Positions 1-8,649 of a stretch of DNA of 64,000 nt are shown here, piece by piece (the stretch's first letter is position 1; each line of letters starts with the position of its first letter). A program made the position numbers and the translations under genes. The DNA is from Saccharibacillus sacchari DSM 19268 (lineage in GTDB: Bacteria > Bacillota > Bacilli > Paenibacillales > Paenibacillaceae). The notes beneath the pieces are model-generated. The model searched no databases, had not been told where the DNA came from, and saw only the letters and a list, made by a program, of their open reading frames with translations. The stretch is taken from contig NZ_KK073875.1 of the NCBI RefSeq assembly GCF_000585395.1, forward strand, positions 2,213,030-2,277,029, written 5' to 3'.

Positions 1-556
1 CAACGCGCGCATACGAAACCCAGTTGGTGGCGCCGATAACGAAGATCAGCGTCCACATGCCAGGCCCCACGACCGCCAGCACGACCAACATGAGCAAAAT
101 AGTCGGAATCGCCAGCAGCGAGTCGGCCAGCCGCATGATGATCGCGTCTACCCAGCGTCCGTAGTACGCCGCCGTTACGCCGAGCACCGCGCCGATCGCG
201 CCGGACACGAGCACGGCTCCGATACCGACGATCAGTGAGACTTGCGAACCGTACACGATCCGGCTCCAAATATCGCGTCCCAAGTTGTCGGTGCCGAGCA
301 GGTAATCGCTGCTGCCGCCTTCCAGCCAAGCCGGAGGCTTCAGCCGATCGATCGGAGCCACGGCGTTAGGGTCGTGCGTCGCAAGCAGCGGGGCGAAGAT
401 CGCGATCAGACAAACGATCAGCACGATGACCGCGCCGAGCGTTCCGGTCTTGCTGCGGAGCAGCTGCCGGAGTCCTTTTTTCAACCCCCGTGCTTCACTG
501 CGTTTCTTCGGCGGCACCGGGAGCGTTCCCGCGCCGCTTTCTGTAGGAATCGCCAC
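1..556 (-). CDS. Dipeptide/oligopeptide ABC transporter permease, DppC/OppC type (partial)
   Basis: This is the second membrane subunit of a peptide-type ABC importer. The left edge of the window cuts it, so only about the first 185 codons are present. I chose the GTG start at 556 because AAGGAGGA lies about 8 bases upstream. The N-terminus is a charged cytoplasmic stretch ending in paired lysines and arginines, followed by a first membrane helix (IVLIVCLIAIFAPLLA) and then the periplasm-side motif LLGTDNLGRDIWSRIVYG, which is diagnostic of the OppC/DppC family. Further helices and the start of the conserved permease core follow. It lies 22 bases after the stop of the DppB-like permease and is surely in the same operon. 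The ATPase genes expected for this family are not in the window and probably lie to the left. Confidence 0.93.
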   Translation of the reverse strand, partial: MAIPTESGAGTLPVPPKKRSEARGLKKGLRQLLRSKTGTLGAVIVLIVCLIAIFAPLLATHDPNAVAPIDRLKPPAWLEGGSSDYLLGTDNLGRDIWSRIVYGSQVSLIVGIGAVLVSGAIGAVLGVTAAYYGRWVDAIIMRLADSLLAIPTILLMLVVLAVVGPGMWTLIFVIGATNWVSYARV

Positions 557-578
557 AGCGTCTCCTCCTTTCCTCTCA

Positions 579-1496
579 TTAACTGTATTTGATGCGCGGA
601 TCGAGCAGTCGATAGACCAGATCCGTCAAAATGTTCATTAAAATGACGAAAATCGCGATCACGAACACGGCCGCTTGCACGATCGCCATATCATGCGTGT
701 TGACCGCCGATACGAGCAACTGTCCCAGTCCCGGCCAGGCGAATACGGTCTCGGTAATCAGCGTGCCGCCGATCAGGCTGGTGAATTGCAGGCTCATGAT
801 CGTCACGACCGGAATGAGTCCGTTGCGGAACGCATGCTTGCCGATGACGAACAATTCGAAAATGCCTTTGCTGCGGGCCGTGCGGATGTAGTCCTGGTTG
901 AGAATCTCCAGCATATTGGAGCGGATCAAACGGGTCATTTGCGCCGCCAGGCTGACGCCGAGCGTGATCGCGGGCAGAATCAAGTGCGTAAGACCGCCTC
1001 GCCCCGATACCGGGAACCAGCCCAACATGACGGAAAACAGCAAGATTAGCATGATCCCCATCCAGAAGTTCGGCATGGCTTTGCCCAATACCGAGATCCC
1101 GGAGATAAAAATATCGATAAACGTGTTGCGCTTGACCGCCGACCAGATGCCGAGCGGAATCGCGATAATCACAGCCAACGCCATCGCGGCGAACGCCAGC
1201 TCAAAGCTTGCCGGAAGACGTTCCAGCACCAGCGGCAGCGCCGATTCGCCGTAACGGAACGATGTGCCGAAGTCGCCTTGGATCGCATTGGTCAAAAAGA
1301 TGCCGTACTGCTGGTAAAGCGGAAGATCCAATCCCAGTTCCCGCGTCAGCGTCGCACGGTCAGCTTCCGTTGCCGACTCCGGCAGCATCAGCGCGACCGG
1401 GTCGCCCGTTACGCGGACGAGCACGAACACGATCAGCGAGATCAGCAGCAGCACCGGAATCATTTGCAGCAGCGATTTGACGAGATATTTGCCCAC
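579..1496 (-). CDS. Dipeptide/oligopeptide ABC transporter permease, DppB/OppB type
   Basis: A 305-residue membrane subunit of a peptide-type (family 5) ABC importer, the normal length for DppB/OppB. Translation starts at GTG with GGAGGG seven bases upstream. The N-terminal helix (residues about 8-28) is followed by the external loop with the family motif for this subfamily (VTGDPVALMLPE and the LGLDLPLYQQYG segment). The C-terminal half carries the permease core with RTARSKG, the EAA-like loop that contacts the ATPase, and the ETVFAWPGLGQLLVSAV segment. It ends with the typical YRLLDPRIKYS tail. It sits between the binding protein gene upstream and the DppC-type gene 22 bases downstream. The substrate cannot be read from the permease itself. 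The neighbouring oxoprolinase genes make peptides or pyroglutamyl peptides plausible. Confidence 0.95.
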   Translation of the reverse strand: MGKYLVKSLLQMIPVLLLISLIVFVLVRVTGDPVALMLPESATEADRATLTRELGLDLPLYQQYGIFLTNAIQGDFGTSFRYGESALPLVLERLPASFELAFAAMALAVIIAIPLGIWSAVKRNTFIDIFISGISVLGKAMPNFWMGIMLILLFSVMLGWFPVSGRGGLTHLILPAITLGVSLAAQMTRLIRSNMLEILNQDYIRTARSKGIFELFVIGKHAFRNGLIPVVTIMSLQFTSLIGGTLITETVFAWPGLGQLLVSAVNTHDMAIVQAAVFVIAIFVILMNILTDLVYRLLDPRIKYS

Positions 1497-1854
1497 GGCT
1501 TATCCCTCCTTGCCAAAGTAGAATCAAAAGTCGTCTGAAAAGCATCATCGAAATTCGCAAGCAAGCGGCCGGAGATAAAGCAGCCGGCCGCCTGGGAACC
1601 CAATTTGCTACATGCTCACGTTACGCCTGCGGCTACGAGAGCATTACTCATCATGCGCGAAACGTTCACCGAGCAACAAAGAAGTAACTGCAATCGCCCG
1701 ATCACCTCTAACGGATCGATACGTGCAGAAACGCAAGGGTCCTTTGCGGATTCGGCCGTTTTGCATCGGCCGAGCGCAAAGGACAGACTTGCTTGCTCTC
1801 ATAAAAGGAATAGCGGAGCGGTCTTCGTGAAGTCCACCGCCTCCGCTTCTTTTT
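1497..1854. other. Intergenic region between binding protein and permease genes
   Basis: No gene is seen in these 358 bases. They hold three dyads: an 8 bp perfect stem at 1565-1572/1584-1591 (GCGGCCGG and its complement), a larger two-level stem at 1739-1784, and the terminator-like hairpin at 1812-1857 next to the binding-protein stop codon. The spacing suggests that the binding protein message is separated from, or made in excess over, the permease message. Confidence 0.6.
1739..1784. repeat. Two-level inverted repeat after the peptide-binding protein gene
   Basis: GTCCTTTGCG at 1739-1748 pairs with CGCAAAGGAC at 1775-1784. Inside it TCGGCCG at 1752-1758 pairs with CGGCCGA at 1767-1773. 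There is no T-run on either side, so this looks like a message-stabilising or processing hairpin more than a terminator. It lies downstream of the binding-protein gene on the minus strand, where such structures often set a high binding-protein to permease ratio (inference). Confidence 0.5.
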
Positions 1855-1857
1855 TTA
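1812..1857. terminator. Terminator-like hairpin at the end of the peptide-binding protein gene
   Basis: AGCGGAGCGGT at 1812-1822 pairs, with one bulged base, with ACCGCCTCCGCT at 1836-1847. A run of T follows on the plus strand (1848-1856). On the minus strand, where the gene runs, the bases after the stem are only moderately T-rich (TATTCCTTTTAT). It overlaps the stop codon region of the binding protein gene and may act as a leaky terminator. Confidence 0.5.
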
Positions 1858-3414
1858 CTGGGCAGGCGTGATTTCTTGGGCGTAGAACATTTCGTCCTGA
1901 CGCGGCGAGAAGTCCACGCTTGCGTTGACGCCATAGACGCCTTTCATTTGGAACAGATAGATCGCCGGGCGTTCTTCAGCCAGAATCTGTTGAACTTGTT
2001 TGTACTCGTCGGTACGGGAAGCTTCGTCCATGTTCACCAGTGCCGATTGCAGCAGGTCTTCGACTTCAGCGTTGTTGTAGTCGGTTTCGCCTGCGGCTTC
2101 GGAAGCGAGGAAACGGTTATAGTTGTTCGACGCGTCGTTCATCGAGTTGCCGATGCCGATCATGTACAGCTCGCCGAACGTTTTGGATGTCATTTTTTCG
2201 CTGAACGCGCTCGGCTCCAGAATTTCGAGATTGACCGTGAATCCGGCAGCCGTCAGCATCGCGGACACGACTTCGGCGTACTCTTTGTATTGGCTGGACG
2301 AAGACAGCGAGAGTTCAGGTCCTTTGTCGCCGTAACCCGCTTCTTGCAGCAGGGCTTTGGCTTTTTCCAGGTCATACAGCGATTGCTCGTACAGGCTCTC
2401 GTCCGAACCGAAGTTGCCCGGCGTTACGGATGTACGGGTCAGAACGCCGTTACCGCCTGCGATGCTGTCCACGATGGCTTTCTTGTCGATCGCCAGGTCG
2501 ATCGCTTCGCGTACTTTCGGATCAGCCGTTGGCGTGCCTTCGGTCTGACGCACGATCATTTGCAGGACGCGCTTGATCGGAGTGGTCGCAACGGACAGGT
2601 TTTCGGTTTGTTCGATACGCTCGATGTCGGTCGACGGAACGCCGGACACGATGTCTACGCCGCCGGTCAGCAGCTCGGATACGCGAGTCGAAGCTTCCGG
2701 AACGACGCGGAATACGACTTCGTCCCATTTCGGCGCGCCGTCGAAGTATTCGTCGTTCTTTTCGAGAACAACGCGGTCGTCTTTCGCCCATGATTTGAAC
2801 TTGTAAGCGCCTGTGCCGATCGGGCTTTTCAGGAAGGCGTCGATGCCGTTTTCTTCAATATACTTGGAAGGCAGGATGCCCGCGCCCATCTTCGACAGAC
2901 GGTTTAGCAGCAGCGGATCGGGTCCTGTCGTCACGAACTCGGCGGTGTGGTCGTCAACGACGCGAACTTCTTCGATCGTTTTGAAATACGAGTGCTGCTT
3001 GAGCGCTTCGTCGGTTGCCAAGCGTTCAAAGGTGTATTTCACGTCGGCTGCGGTGAACGGATCGCCGTTGTGGAATTTCACGTCGTCGCGCAGTTTGAAC
3101 TGCCAGACGTTGTCGGCCGTTTGCTCCCACGACGTAGCGAGCGCCGGAACTTTGTTGCCTTCGTTGTCGTTCTTGAGCAGATAGTCGAACACGTTGACGA
3201 GGATGGCTTCGCTCGCCGTGTTGTTGTTGTTTTGCGGATCGAAGCTTTCGATATCGGTACCGTTGGCGATGGTGAGCGTGCCGTCGGATGCCGCAGGCGC
3301 GGCGGCCGTCGTGCCTGTGTCGGTGGAAGTGGTTGCGCCTCCGCCTCCGCAGCCGGTTACGACCAGAGCTGCCGCGAGTAAGGCCGCGAATGTTTTGATA
3401 AGTCCGCTTTTCAT
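1855..3414 (-). CDS. Peptide-type ABC transporter substrate-binding lipoprotein (SBP family 5)
   Basis: A 519-residue solute-binding lipoprotein that would capture the peptide ligand outside the membrane for the two permeases downstream. The start ATG has AAGGAGG eight bases upstream. Residues 1-22 form a lipoprotein signal with lipobox VVTGC, followed by a Gly/Thr/Ala-rich linker to about residue 45. The rest is the family 5 fold (DppA/OppA/NikA): GTDIESFDPQNNNN near the N-terminus, VWQFKLRDDVKFHNGDPFTA at about residue 110 and the central VREAIDLAIDKKAIVD segment. The order binding protein, DppB, DppC is the usual one. The gene is preceded by a 542-base region that contains one copy of the structured repeat described separately. 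Specificity is unknown; peptides are the best guess given the linked 5-oxoprolinase genes. Confidence 0.95.
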   Translation of the reverse strand: MKSGLIKTFAALLAAALVVTGCGGGGATTSTDTGTTAAAPAASDGTLTIANGTDIESFDPQNNNNTASEAILVNVFDYLLKNDNEGNKVPALATSWEQTADNVWQFKLRDDVKFHNGDPFTAADVKYTFERLATDEALKQHSYFKTIEEVRVVDDHTAEFVTTGPDPLLLNRLSKMGAGILPSKYIEENGIDAFLKSPIGTGAYKFKSWAKDDRVVLEKNDEYFDGAPKWDEVVFRVVPEASTRVSELLTGGVDIVSGVPSTDIERIEQTENLSVATTPIKRVLQMIVRQTEGTPTADPKVREAIDLAIDKKAIVDSIAGGNGVLTRTSVTPGNFGSDESLYEQSLYDLEKAKALLQEAGYGDKGPELSLSSSSQYKEYAEVVSAMLTAAGFTVNLEILEPSAFSEKMTSKTFGELYMIGIGNSMNDASNNYNRFLASEAAGETDYNNAEVEDLLQSALVNMDEASRTDEYKQVQQILAEERPAIYLFQMKGVYGVNASVDFSPRQDEMFYAQEITPAQ

Positions 3415-3956
3415 GAGTAAATCCTCCTTAAAGGTGAGTGGGAAAGGCCTATTCGTTGGAGGAGACGAGGGGCTACGGGAGAAATTATAAGCATATGCTT
3501 CCGAAGTGCATTTCTTCGAAATGCTTCACAAGATGCTGTCTCGCTTGGAAAACTGAATGAAATTTAAATAGGAAGTTTTCCGAGCTCAAAGGCATTTTGA
3601 ACTGAATTTCTCCCTCCGCCTGGGCTTCCTCAAGAGATAGGGCTTTCTTGGGTGGGCAGGTGGGCAGGGCTTACTTCGCCTGGATTTGGCTTCGTAATTA
3701 TGGATGGGCGCTTTGCTTTTTCAAGTTCGAAAGCAGGGAGTCCCGTCCGGTTAGACGCGTTGGCGCGGCTTTGTTTAAAAAATTGATGTAAGTATGTTGA
3801 TGAATTTAGTATGAATTAGGTTGCAGGAATCCCTTTGGCAGGAAAGAGGCGGGAGTCGTCTCCTTTTCGGCAAAGGGGTGGTTCAAGGATCCGCAGGACG
3901 GGATCGAGCAGATCCGGGGCGAAGGCGAGAAATTATTTCTGGCGCCGTGCTTCCTT
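3415..3956. other. Intergenic region upstream of the peptide-binding protein gene
   Basis: No gene is seen in these 542 bases. The part nearest the binding protein gene carries repeat copy A1 (about 3457-3632). Beyond it is a G-rich stretch with a short direct repeat (GGTGGGCA twice near 3650-3670). The side next to the GntR gene (3850-3930) has GGATCC/GATCC dyads but no convincing terminator. The binding-protein promoter is probably in here but I cannot place it. Confidence 0.5.
3457..3632. repeat. Structured intergenic repeat, copy A1
   Basis: Member of a four-copy family (also near 33.1, 43.4 and 43.8 kb). Inverted ends GGGAGAAATT at 3477-3486 and AATTTCTCCC at 3605-3614 enclose two hairpins. 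The first is GCATTTC (3508-3514), TTC loop, GAAATGC (3518-3524). The second, central one pairs CTTGGAAAACT at 3544-3554 with AGTTTTCCGAG at 3574-3584, with one T-G wobble. Copy A2 has a T-A pair at that place, a compensating change that supports a real stem. The outer arms are less regular than in A2 and A4, so the boundaries are approximate. Confidence 0.75.
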
Positions 3957-4694
3957 TTAATCTTCGAAGCTTTCGTCGGCGAAAACGCGGGCGCGGATGG
4001 CTTCGGCGGAGTGTTCGATATGCCGGTACATGATGTCCCGGGAACGGTCGGCGTCTCCGGCTTCGAGGGCGGCGATCAGGTCGCGGTGGGCCTCGTAGTT
4101 GTTGACTTTGACGCGATCGCTGTACGGCATCAGGTCGAGCGCCGGATTGATCTTGGTTCGGATCTGTCTGACGGCATGGTCGAAGTACGCATTGCCGGAA
4201 GCTTTAGCCACGCTAAGATGAATGCGGACGTCGATCGAGCGGAACGCTTCGCGGCTACAGTCCGGTTCGATACTCGCCGTTACGTAATCGCGCAGCTGCT
4301 GAAGCTCTGCCTTTTTGATACGCTGCGCGGCGAGATAAGCGGCTCCGGGCTCGACGACCATACGGTATTCGAACACTTCGATCATCGAATCCCAATTCCG
4401 GCGCATCTCGTCGCGATTGCGCAGATGCGAGTTGCGCGTAATCGGAAGCACGAAAGTTCCGCCTTTGGCGCCGACGCGCTTTTCGACTAAGCCGAGCGAT
4501 TCCAGACGGGCCAAAGCTTCGCGAACGGTGATCCGGCTGGCGTTGAAGATCGTCGCCAAATCGCGTTCGGACGGAAGCTGCTCATCGCTCATGAATTCCT
4601 TCAGAATAATGGCTTCCTCCAGCCGATCGAAGATAAAATCGCTGACTTTCTTGGGTGATACCTGCTCCAGATTCATTGCAGGTTTGATCAGCAC
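3957..4694 (-). CDS. GntR-family transcriptional regulator, FadR subfamily (FCD domain)
   Basis: A DNA-binding regulator of about 245 residues. I chose the GTG at 4694 because GGAAGGATG lies at the right distance; an in-frame ATG 18 bases further in (MNLEQVSPKK) is also possible. The N-terminal winged helix-turn-helix is clear (QLPSERDLATIFNASRITVREALARLESLGLVEKR in two halves around residues 40-75). The C-terminal all-helical FCD domain begins near residue 95, with the metal or ligand-binding residues of this family in the RMVVEPGAAYLAA, DVRIHLSVAKASGN and YEAHRDLIAALEAGD segments. It lies between the oxoprolinase genes and the peptide transporter, all on the same strand, so it may control one or both. 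Many FadR-type proteins respond to organic acids; 5-oxoproline would be an obvious candidate ligand here (inference). Confidence 0.92.
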   Translation of the reverse strand: MLIKPAMNLEQVSPKKVSDFIFDRLEEAIILKEFMSDEQLPSERDLATIFNASRITVREALARLESLGLVEKRVGAKGGTFVLPITRNSHLRNRDEMRRNWDSMIEVFEYRMVVEPGAAYLAAQRIKKAELQQLRDYVTASIEPDCSREAFRSIDVRIHLSVAKASGNAYFDHAVRQIRTKINPALDLMPYSDRVKVNNYEAHRDLIAALEAGDADRSRDIMYRHIEHSAEAIRARVFADESFED

Positions 4695-5248
4695 CGTTCC
4701 ACATCCTTCCCGACGCCTATTCTTCAACACTTTAATTCAAAAAAGATATAAGGTATAGACCTTAAACCATTTAATCAGGCAAAAAAAATTGTTCCCCGCG
4801 TCGAGCGTTCAAATTTTTCATAACCAAGTTTAATGGTCGACATTACGTAAATATGGTTTCCACTATAATTCGACAGCATTCGTCTGTCAATAGATTTTCT
4901 TTCTTGCTGCCGAGCAAAAGAAAAGCCGGTCCCAAACAGCTTTTTTTACAAGAATGATTTTGAAGATTTCAGTTGTTGACGTTTTGCACGCCTTTTACGA
5001 TTTTGAGCGGCTGATTTTTAAAAATGATGATGAAAAGTCAACAAATTCGTCTTTTTGCGCCGCTTGAGCAGAAAATCGGACGAATATGTTGACGAAACTT
5101 CAGCATTTTCAAAAAAAGTTCAAGGTATGAGCCCGTCGGTCGCGTGCGGTATGAGGCTGGGACGCGAATGCAACACAGTCGGAGAACTCGCTGTTCCCGG
5201 CCCGGATGGCGGTTGTGCGCGAGTCATGATTGTTGGTTGTGTGCTCGC
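4695..5248. other. Intergenic region between gntR-type gene and pxpBC
   Basis: No gene is seen. The region is AT-rich near the GntR gene and holds the candidate operator at 4750-4763. An exact inverted pair TTGTTGAC (4973-4980) and GTCAACAA (5037-5044) brackets about 56 bases and could be a regulatory site or the base of a long stem. I see no clear terminator for pxpBC in it. Confidence 0.5.
4750..4763. promoter_or_regulatory. Candidate operator of the FadR-type regulator
   Basis: AAGGT and ACCTT arms separated by four bases (AAGGTATAGACCTT) lie about 55 bases before the regulator's start codon. FadR-type GntR proteins bind short dyads of this spacing, so autoregulation is plausible. The assignment rests on symmetry and position only. 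Confidence 0.35.
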
Positions 5249-7291
5249 CTATCCGTTCCTCCATAAGCGCATTGAAATGCGCAGACGCAACAACTCCCGC
5301 TCCTGTTCGATATATACATGTTCGGCTTCTCGCAAATACACTTCGGCAAAGGTCAGCGTCTGCCCGGGGCGCAGTTGAGCGATCAGACGCAGATCGGCGG
5401 AAATAATTTGCGCGATTCGCGGATAGCCGCCCGTCGTTTGCCGATCCGCCGTCAAGACGATCGGGTTGCCGCCGGGAGGAACTTGAACGGTGCCCGGAGC
5501 CACGGCTTCGGAAATCAGCTCCTGCGGTTGCTCCAAACGCAGAGCGGGACCCGACAGACGACAGCCCATGCGGTCGGACTGCGGCATGATGCGAAAAGCT
5601 GCGTTTAGCAGCGCTTCGCGGCTCGGCGCGTCGAACAGGCCGAAGTGCGTGCCGCGGGTGAACCGGACGATGACGTCAGCGGCCGAGTCGGCCGAAGGCG
5701 AAGCTTTCGACCGACTCACCTGCTGGGCGGAGCCGGGGAAATGCAGGTCGCCCCAATCCGGGCGACCTGCGACGTAGCCGTGCGCGGCGTGCCACGGCGC
5801 GGCGGCGAAGTCGGCGCCTGGCGCGATGCTGCGCAGCGGGCCGAAGGCGCGCTCGGATATGCGCGCCTTGCTTTGCGACGTCCGCGCGTGCAGGACGTCG
5901 CCGGCGCGCAGCGCCCGGCCTTCGAGCCCGCCCAGCCCGGCTCGAAGATCGGTTCCGCGGCTGCCCAGCGCCGCGGGCGCGGCGAAGCCGCCTGCCAGCG
6001 CGAGATACGCGCGGCAGCCTTCGCGGGCCGGGCCGAATTCCAGCACGGCCCCGGCCCGGACGCGGACGGGCCGCCACATCGGCAGCGGCACGCCGCCGAT
6101 CGAAGGCGCTAAATCGGCGCCGGTGAGCGCGATCAGCGTATCGCGCTCGAAGCGCAGCGTAGGTCCCGCCAGCGTGATCTCCAGCGCGGCTTCGCTCTCG
6201 GCATTGCCCGCCATCAGATTGGCGGCACGCAGCGCATAGGTATCCATCGCTCCTCCGGCCGTAACGCCGTACTGCTGATAGCCAGGACGGCCCAGGTCTT
6301 GCAACGTGGTCAGCAGACCGGGGTTCAAGACCGAGACAGACGGAACCGACGTCTCTTCCGTTTCATTGCTAGCTATCCCGTCATTCCAGTTATCCTCGCC
6401 GACTCTTCCTGCACGATCAGGCCTTCCGTCCATGAGATTTGTACGGTCTGATTGTTCGTCCTCTACTTTTGCCATGCCGCAGGATTCGTCCGTTAAAAAG
6501 CGATGTACCGCATCTGCCCGATGTACCGCCAATCGCATATATTCATCCGTCGCGATCGGACGAAATCGAACTCGGTCACCCGCTCGAAGCAAACTCGGCG
6601 GCACTTGATTCGGTTGGAACAATGCCGTCGGCGTCCGTCCGATCAGTCGCCAGCCTCCAGGCGTAGATACGGGATATACCCCTGTCTGAGCCCCTGCGAT
6701 TCCGACGGTTCCTGCCGGAACGGACAAGCGCGGCGTCTCCAATCTGGGCGCGGAGATCGCCGGGTTCATACCGCCTAAATAAGGGAAGCCCGGGGCAAAA
6801 CCAATCATATATACCGGATATTCTTGCTCGGTATGAATAGCGATCACTTCCTTTTCGCTCATCCCGGCATGTTGAGCAACGAAGCTTAAATCCGGCCCAT
6901 ACTCTCCACCATATAGCACCGGGATTTCGATGACTCGCGAACGGCTCTCCCTTTCAGTATTGTCCGTCAGGAGAAGACGTTGAAGACAATCAACCATCTC
7001 CTGCATAACCATGCGACTTCGATGATCTGGCAACGCCTCGGCTACCTTCAACGGATCGTAAAAAATCGTCACGGCCGCAAAAGACGGCACCACTTCGATC
7101 ATCCCTGGCAGCGGTCGACACTCCAGTAAATCTGTCAGATTTCGAACCCCATGGTTGGTTTCCGGTGAAATGTCCGAACCAAAGACAACGCGAATTGCCG
7201 TTTCGTTAAGAGGCTCGATCAAGGGTATATGGACAAAATGATCCGCGCTGAAGTTCCCCTTCCGATCCTTCATCCCTTTTGCTGCCTTCAT
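5249..7291 (-). CDS. pxpBC: 5-oxoprolinase subunits B and C fused (PxpB-PxpC)
   Basis: Two subunits of the ATP-dependent bacterial 5-oxoprolinase, which with PxpA opens 5-oxoproline to glutamate, are fused in one protein of about 680 residues. I prefer the ATG at 7291 (AAGGA five bases upstream) to the GTG at 7324, which overlaps the GAGGAGGTG ribosome site. The N-terminal PxpB/KipI half runs to about residue 260 and shows GFAPGFPYLGGMNPAI and VPAGTVGIAGAQTGVYPVST. A charged, Asp/Glu/Arg-rich linker of about 45 residues follows. The C-terminal PxpC/KipA half (from about 315) shows GLLTTLQDLGRPGYQQYGV, a very GC- and Ala/Arg-rich middle, and SDRMGCRLSG near the end. The fusion is a known alternative to separate genes. 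pxpA lies 57 bases upstream on the same strand, so the three activities are made together. Confidence 0.95.
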   Translation of the reverse strand: MKAAKGMKDRKGNFSADHFVHIPLIEPLNETAIRVVFGSDISPETNHGVRNLTDLLECRPLPGMIEVVPSFAAVTIFYDPLKVAEALPDHRSRMVMQEMVDCLQRLLLTDNTERESRSRVIEIPVLYGGEYGPDLSFVAQHAGMSEKEVIAIHTEQEYPVYMIGFAPGFPYLGGMNPAISAPRLETPRLSVPAGTVGIAGAQTGVYPVSTPGGWRLIGRTPTALFQPNQVPPSLLRAGDRVRFRPIATDEYMRLAVHRADAVHRFLTDESCGMAKVEDEQSDRTNLMDGRPDRAGRVGEDNWNDGIASNETEETSVPSVSVLNPGLLTTLQDLGRPGYQQYGVTAGGAMDTYALRAANLMAGNAESEAALEITLAGPTLRFERDTLIALTGADLAPSIGGVPLPMWRPVRVRAGAVLEFGPAREGCRAYLALAGGFAAPAALGSRGTDLRAGLGGLEGRALRAGDVLHARTSQSKARISERAFGPLRSIAPGADFAAAPWHAAHGYVAGRPDWGDLHFPGSAQQVSRSKASPSADSAADVIVRFTRGTHFGLFDAPSREALLNAAFRIMPQSDRMGCRLSGPALRLEQPQELISEAVAPGTVQVPPGGNPIVLTADRQTTGGYPRIAQIISADLRLIAQLRPGQTLTFAEVYLREAEHVYIEQERELLRLRISMRLWRNG

Positions 7292-7348
7292 GCCGTTCCT
7301 TCTTGTTTCCTCCACCTCATTCACCTCCTCGCAATATGCACAATGACT

Positions 7349-8149
7349 TCACGCAAAAGGCTTCACTCTAACTCCAGCAGTCTGACAAGCCTCCACAATA
7401 TGACGGGCGAACGCCAGCGCATGCTCACCGTCCCCGTGCAAACAGATCGTGTCCGCACGCATCTCTACGTCTCCGCCGTCCGGCGCGTTCACGCGGCCTT
7501 CCAGCGCGATCCGAACAACGCGGGCCGCCGCCGTCTTCGCATCGACAATCAATGCACCGGGAAGCCCTCGCGGCATTAACGAACCGTCCGCCAGATACCC
7601 GCGATCCGCAAACGCCTCATGTGCAACGCGCAGGCCAATTCGCCCGGCGGCGCGAGTCAACTCGCTATTCGCCAAACCGAATAACGCCAACGCCGGATTG
7701 ACCCGGTACACTGCTTCGGCAATTGCTTCCGCCAGATCTGCCCGAGCCGCCGCCATATTATACAAAGCTCCATGCGGCTTAACGTGCTTCAGCGTTCCTC
7801 CCTCGGCGCGCACGAAAGCATCCAGCGCCCCGATCTGGTATACCGTCATGGCATAGACTTCGCTTGCCGAGACATCGATCGTCCTACGGCCGAATCCGGC
7901 CAAGTCGGGCAGTCCCGGATGCGCACCGATCGCTGTGCCTGCTTCCAATGCCAGCTTTACGGTTCGCTGCATGACAGACGGATCGCCCGCATGAAATCCG
8001 CAAGCGATATTCGCCGATGTCACATACGGCAAAATTTCGGCATCCCGCCCCAACGTATACGCCCCGAAGCTCTCTCCGAGATCGCAGTTTAGGTCGATGC
8101 TCGCTTTGCGTTTTTCGCGGGAATCGCGGTGTCCGGATTCTCGATTCAT
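7349..8149 (-). CDS. pxpA: 5-oxoprolinase subunit PxpA (LamB/YcsF family)
   Basis: A 266-residue member of the LamB/YcsF family, the PxpA subunit of 5-oxoprolinase. It works with PxpB and PxpC in the cytoplasm to hydrolyse 5-oxoproline to glutamate at the cost of ATP. Family signatures are all present: [11 protein letters not shown] near residue 20, [12 protein letters not shown] at about 46, [17 protein letters not shown] at about 73, and [13 protein letters not shown] at about 122. Length is normal for the family (about 250), with a short charged N-terminal extension. The start is supported by GAGGAGGGG eight bases before the ATG. It lies 15 bases after the stop of the HxlR regulator and 57 bases before pxpBC, so all three may be one transcript. 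Confidence 0.96.
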   Translation of the reverse strand: MNRESGHRDSREKRKASIDLNCDLGESFGAYTLGRDAEILPYVTSANIACGFHAGDPSVMQRTVKLALEAGTAIGAHPGLPDLAGFGRRTIDVSASEVYAMTVYQIGALDAFVRAEGGTLKHVKPHGALYNMAAARADLAEAIAEAVYRVNPALALFGLANSELTRAAGRIGLRVAHEAFADRGYLADGSLMPRGLPGALIVDAKTAAARVVRIALEGRVNAPDGGDVEMRADTICLHGDGEHALAFARHIVEACQTAGVRVKPFA

Positions 8150-8164
8150 TTCAATGTCCCCTCC

Positions 8165-8518
8165 TCACGGATTTCGCCGATCCAAGATCGCGCGCTCATG
8201 CTCCATCCCCCAACTTTTCATCAGATTGATGATCGGGATCAGCGTACGACCGAATTCGGTCAAGGAATATTCCACTTTGGGCGGAACTTGGCGATAAATT
8301 TCCCGATGAACCACACCATCCCGTTCTAGTTCCCGAAGCTGCAAGGTCAGGATTCGCTGCGTCGTTTCCGGCATCATTCTTCTCAACTCGTTAAAACGTA
8401 CAGGTCCGTCGATCAAGTGATACAACACGATCCCTTTCCATTTTCCTCCGATCACGTCCACCGTAACCGCTACAGGACAAGTATACGGGGTTCCGACTTC
8501 TCTTTTACACTCTTCCAT
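8165..8518 (-). CDS. HxlR-family (DUF24) winged-helix regulator, YodB/HypR-like
   Basis: A small MarR-like winged-helix regulator of the HxlR family, about 117 residues from the ATG at 8518. A longer frame upstream exists, but the family normally begins a few residues before the conserved TCPV cysteine. With this start the cysteine is residue 14, the position of the redox-sensing cysteine in B. subtilis HypR (family knowledge). The recognition region reads VIGGKWKGIVLYHL, RFNELRRMMPETTQRILTLQ and ELERDGVVHREIY. It is divergent from a nitroreductase, the same arrangement as YodB/YodC and HypR/HypO, which respond to quinones, diamide or hypochlorite. It also lies 15 bases upstream of pxpA on the same strand. 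The most likely target is the nitroreductase. Confidence 0.9.
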   Translation of the reverse strand: MEECKREVGTPYTCPVAVTVDVIGGKWKGIVLYHLIDGPVRFNELRRMMPETTQRILTLQLRELERDGVVHREIYRQVPPKVEYSLTEFGRTLIPIINLMKSWGMEHERAILDRRNP

Positions 8519-8561
8519 ATGTGAAAACCCCATTCTCTCAGGATCAAAATAGATACTATCC

Positions 8562-8605
8562 CACAAAATTGTGCGTACTTCTCTTTTCCGACACCTCTAT
8601 AGTAC
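8562..8605. promoter_or_regulatory. Divergent HxlR/nitroreductase control region
   Basis: Between the two divergent genes lie two dyads: CACAAAATTGTG at 8562-8573, and GTACT (8575-8579) with AGTAC (8601-8605). TATAGT at 8598-8603 could be the -10 box of the nitroreductase promoter, so a regulator bound to the second dyad would cover it. YodB/HypR-type proteins bind sites in this position. The calls rest on symmetry and placement only. Confidence 0.35.
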
Positions 8606-8649
8606 TATTAGCTCGACGATAATAGGAAACCGAAAGCGAGGCAATCTTT

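Noticed and set aside
3457-3632. Repeat copies A1-A4 as ordinary rho-independent terminators
   Set aside because: They are 146-186 bp with several stems, lack U-tracts, and occur upstream of genes or inside an operon, so they are not simple terminators.
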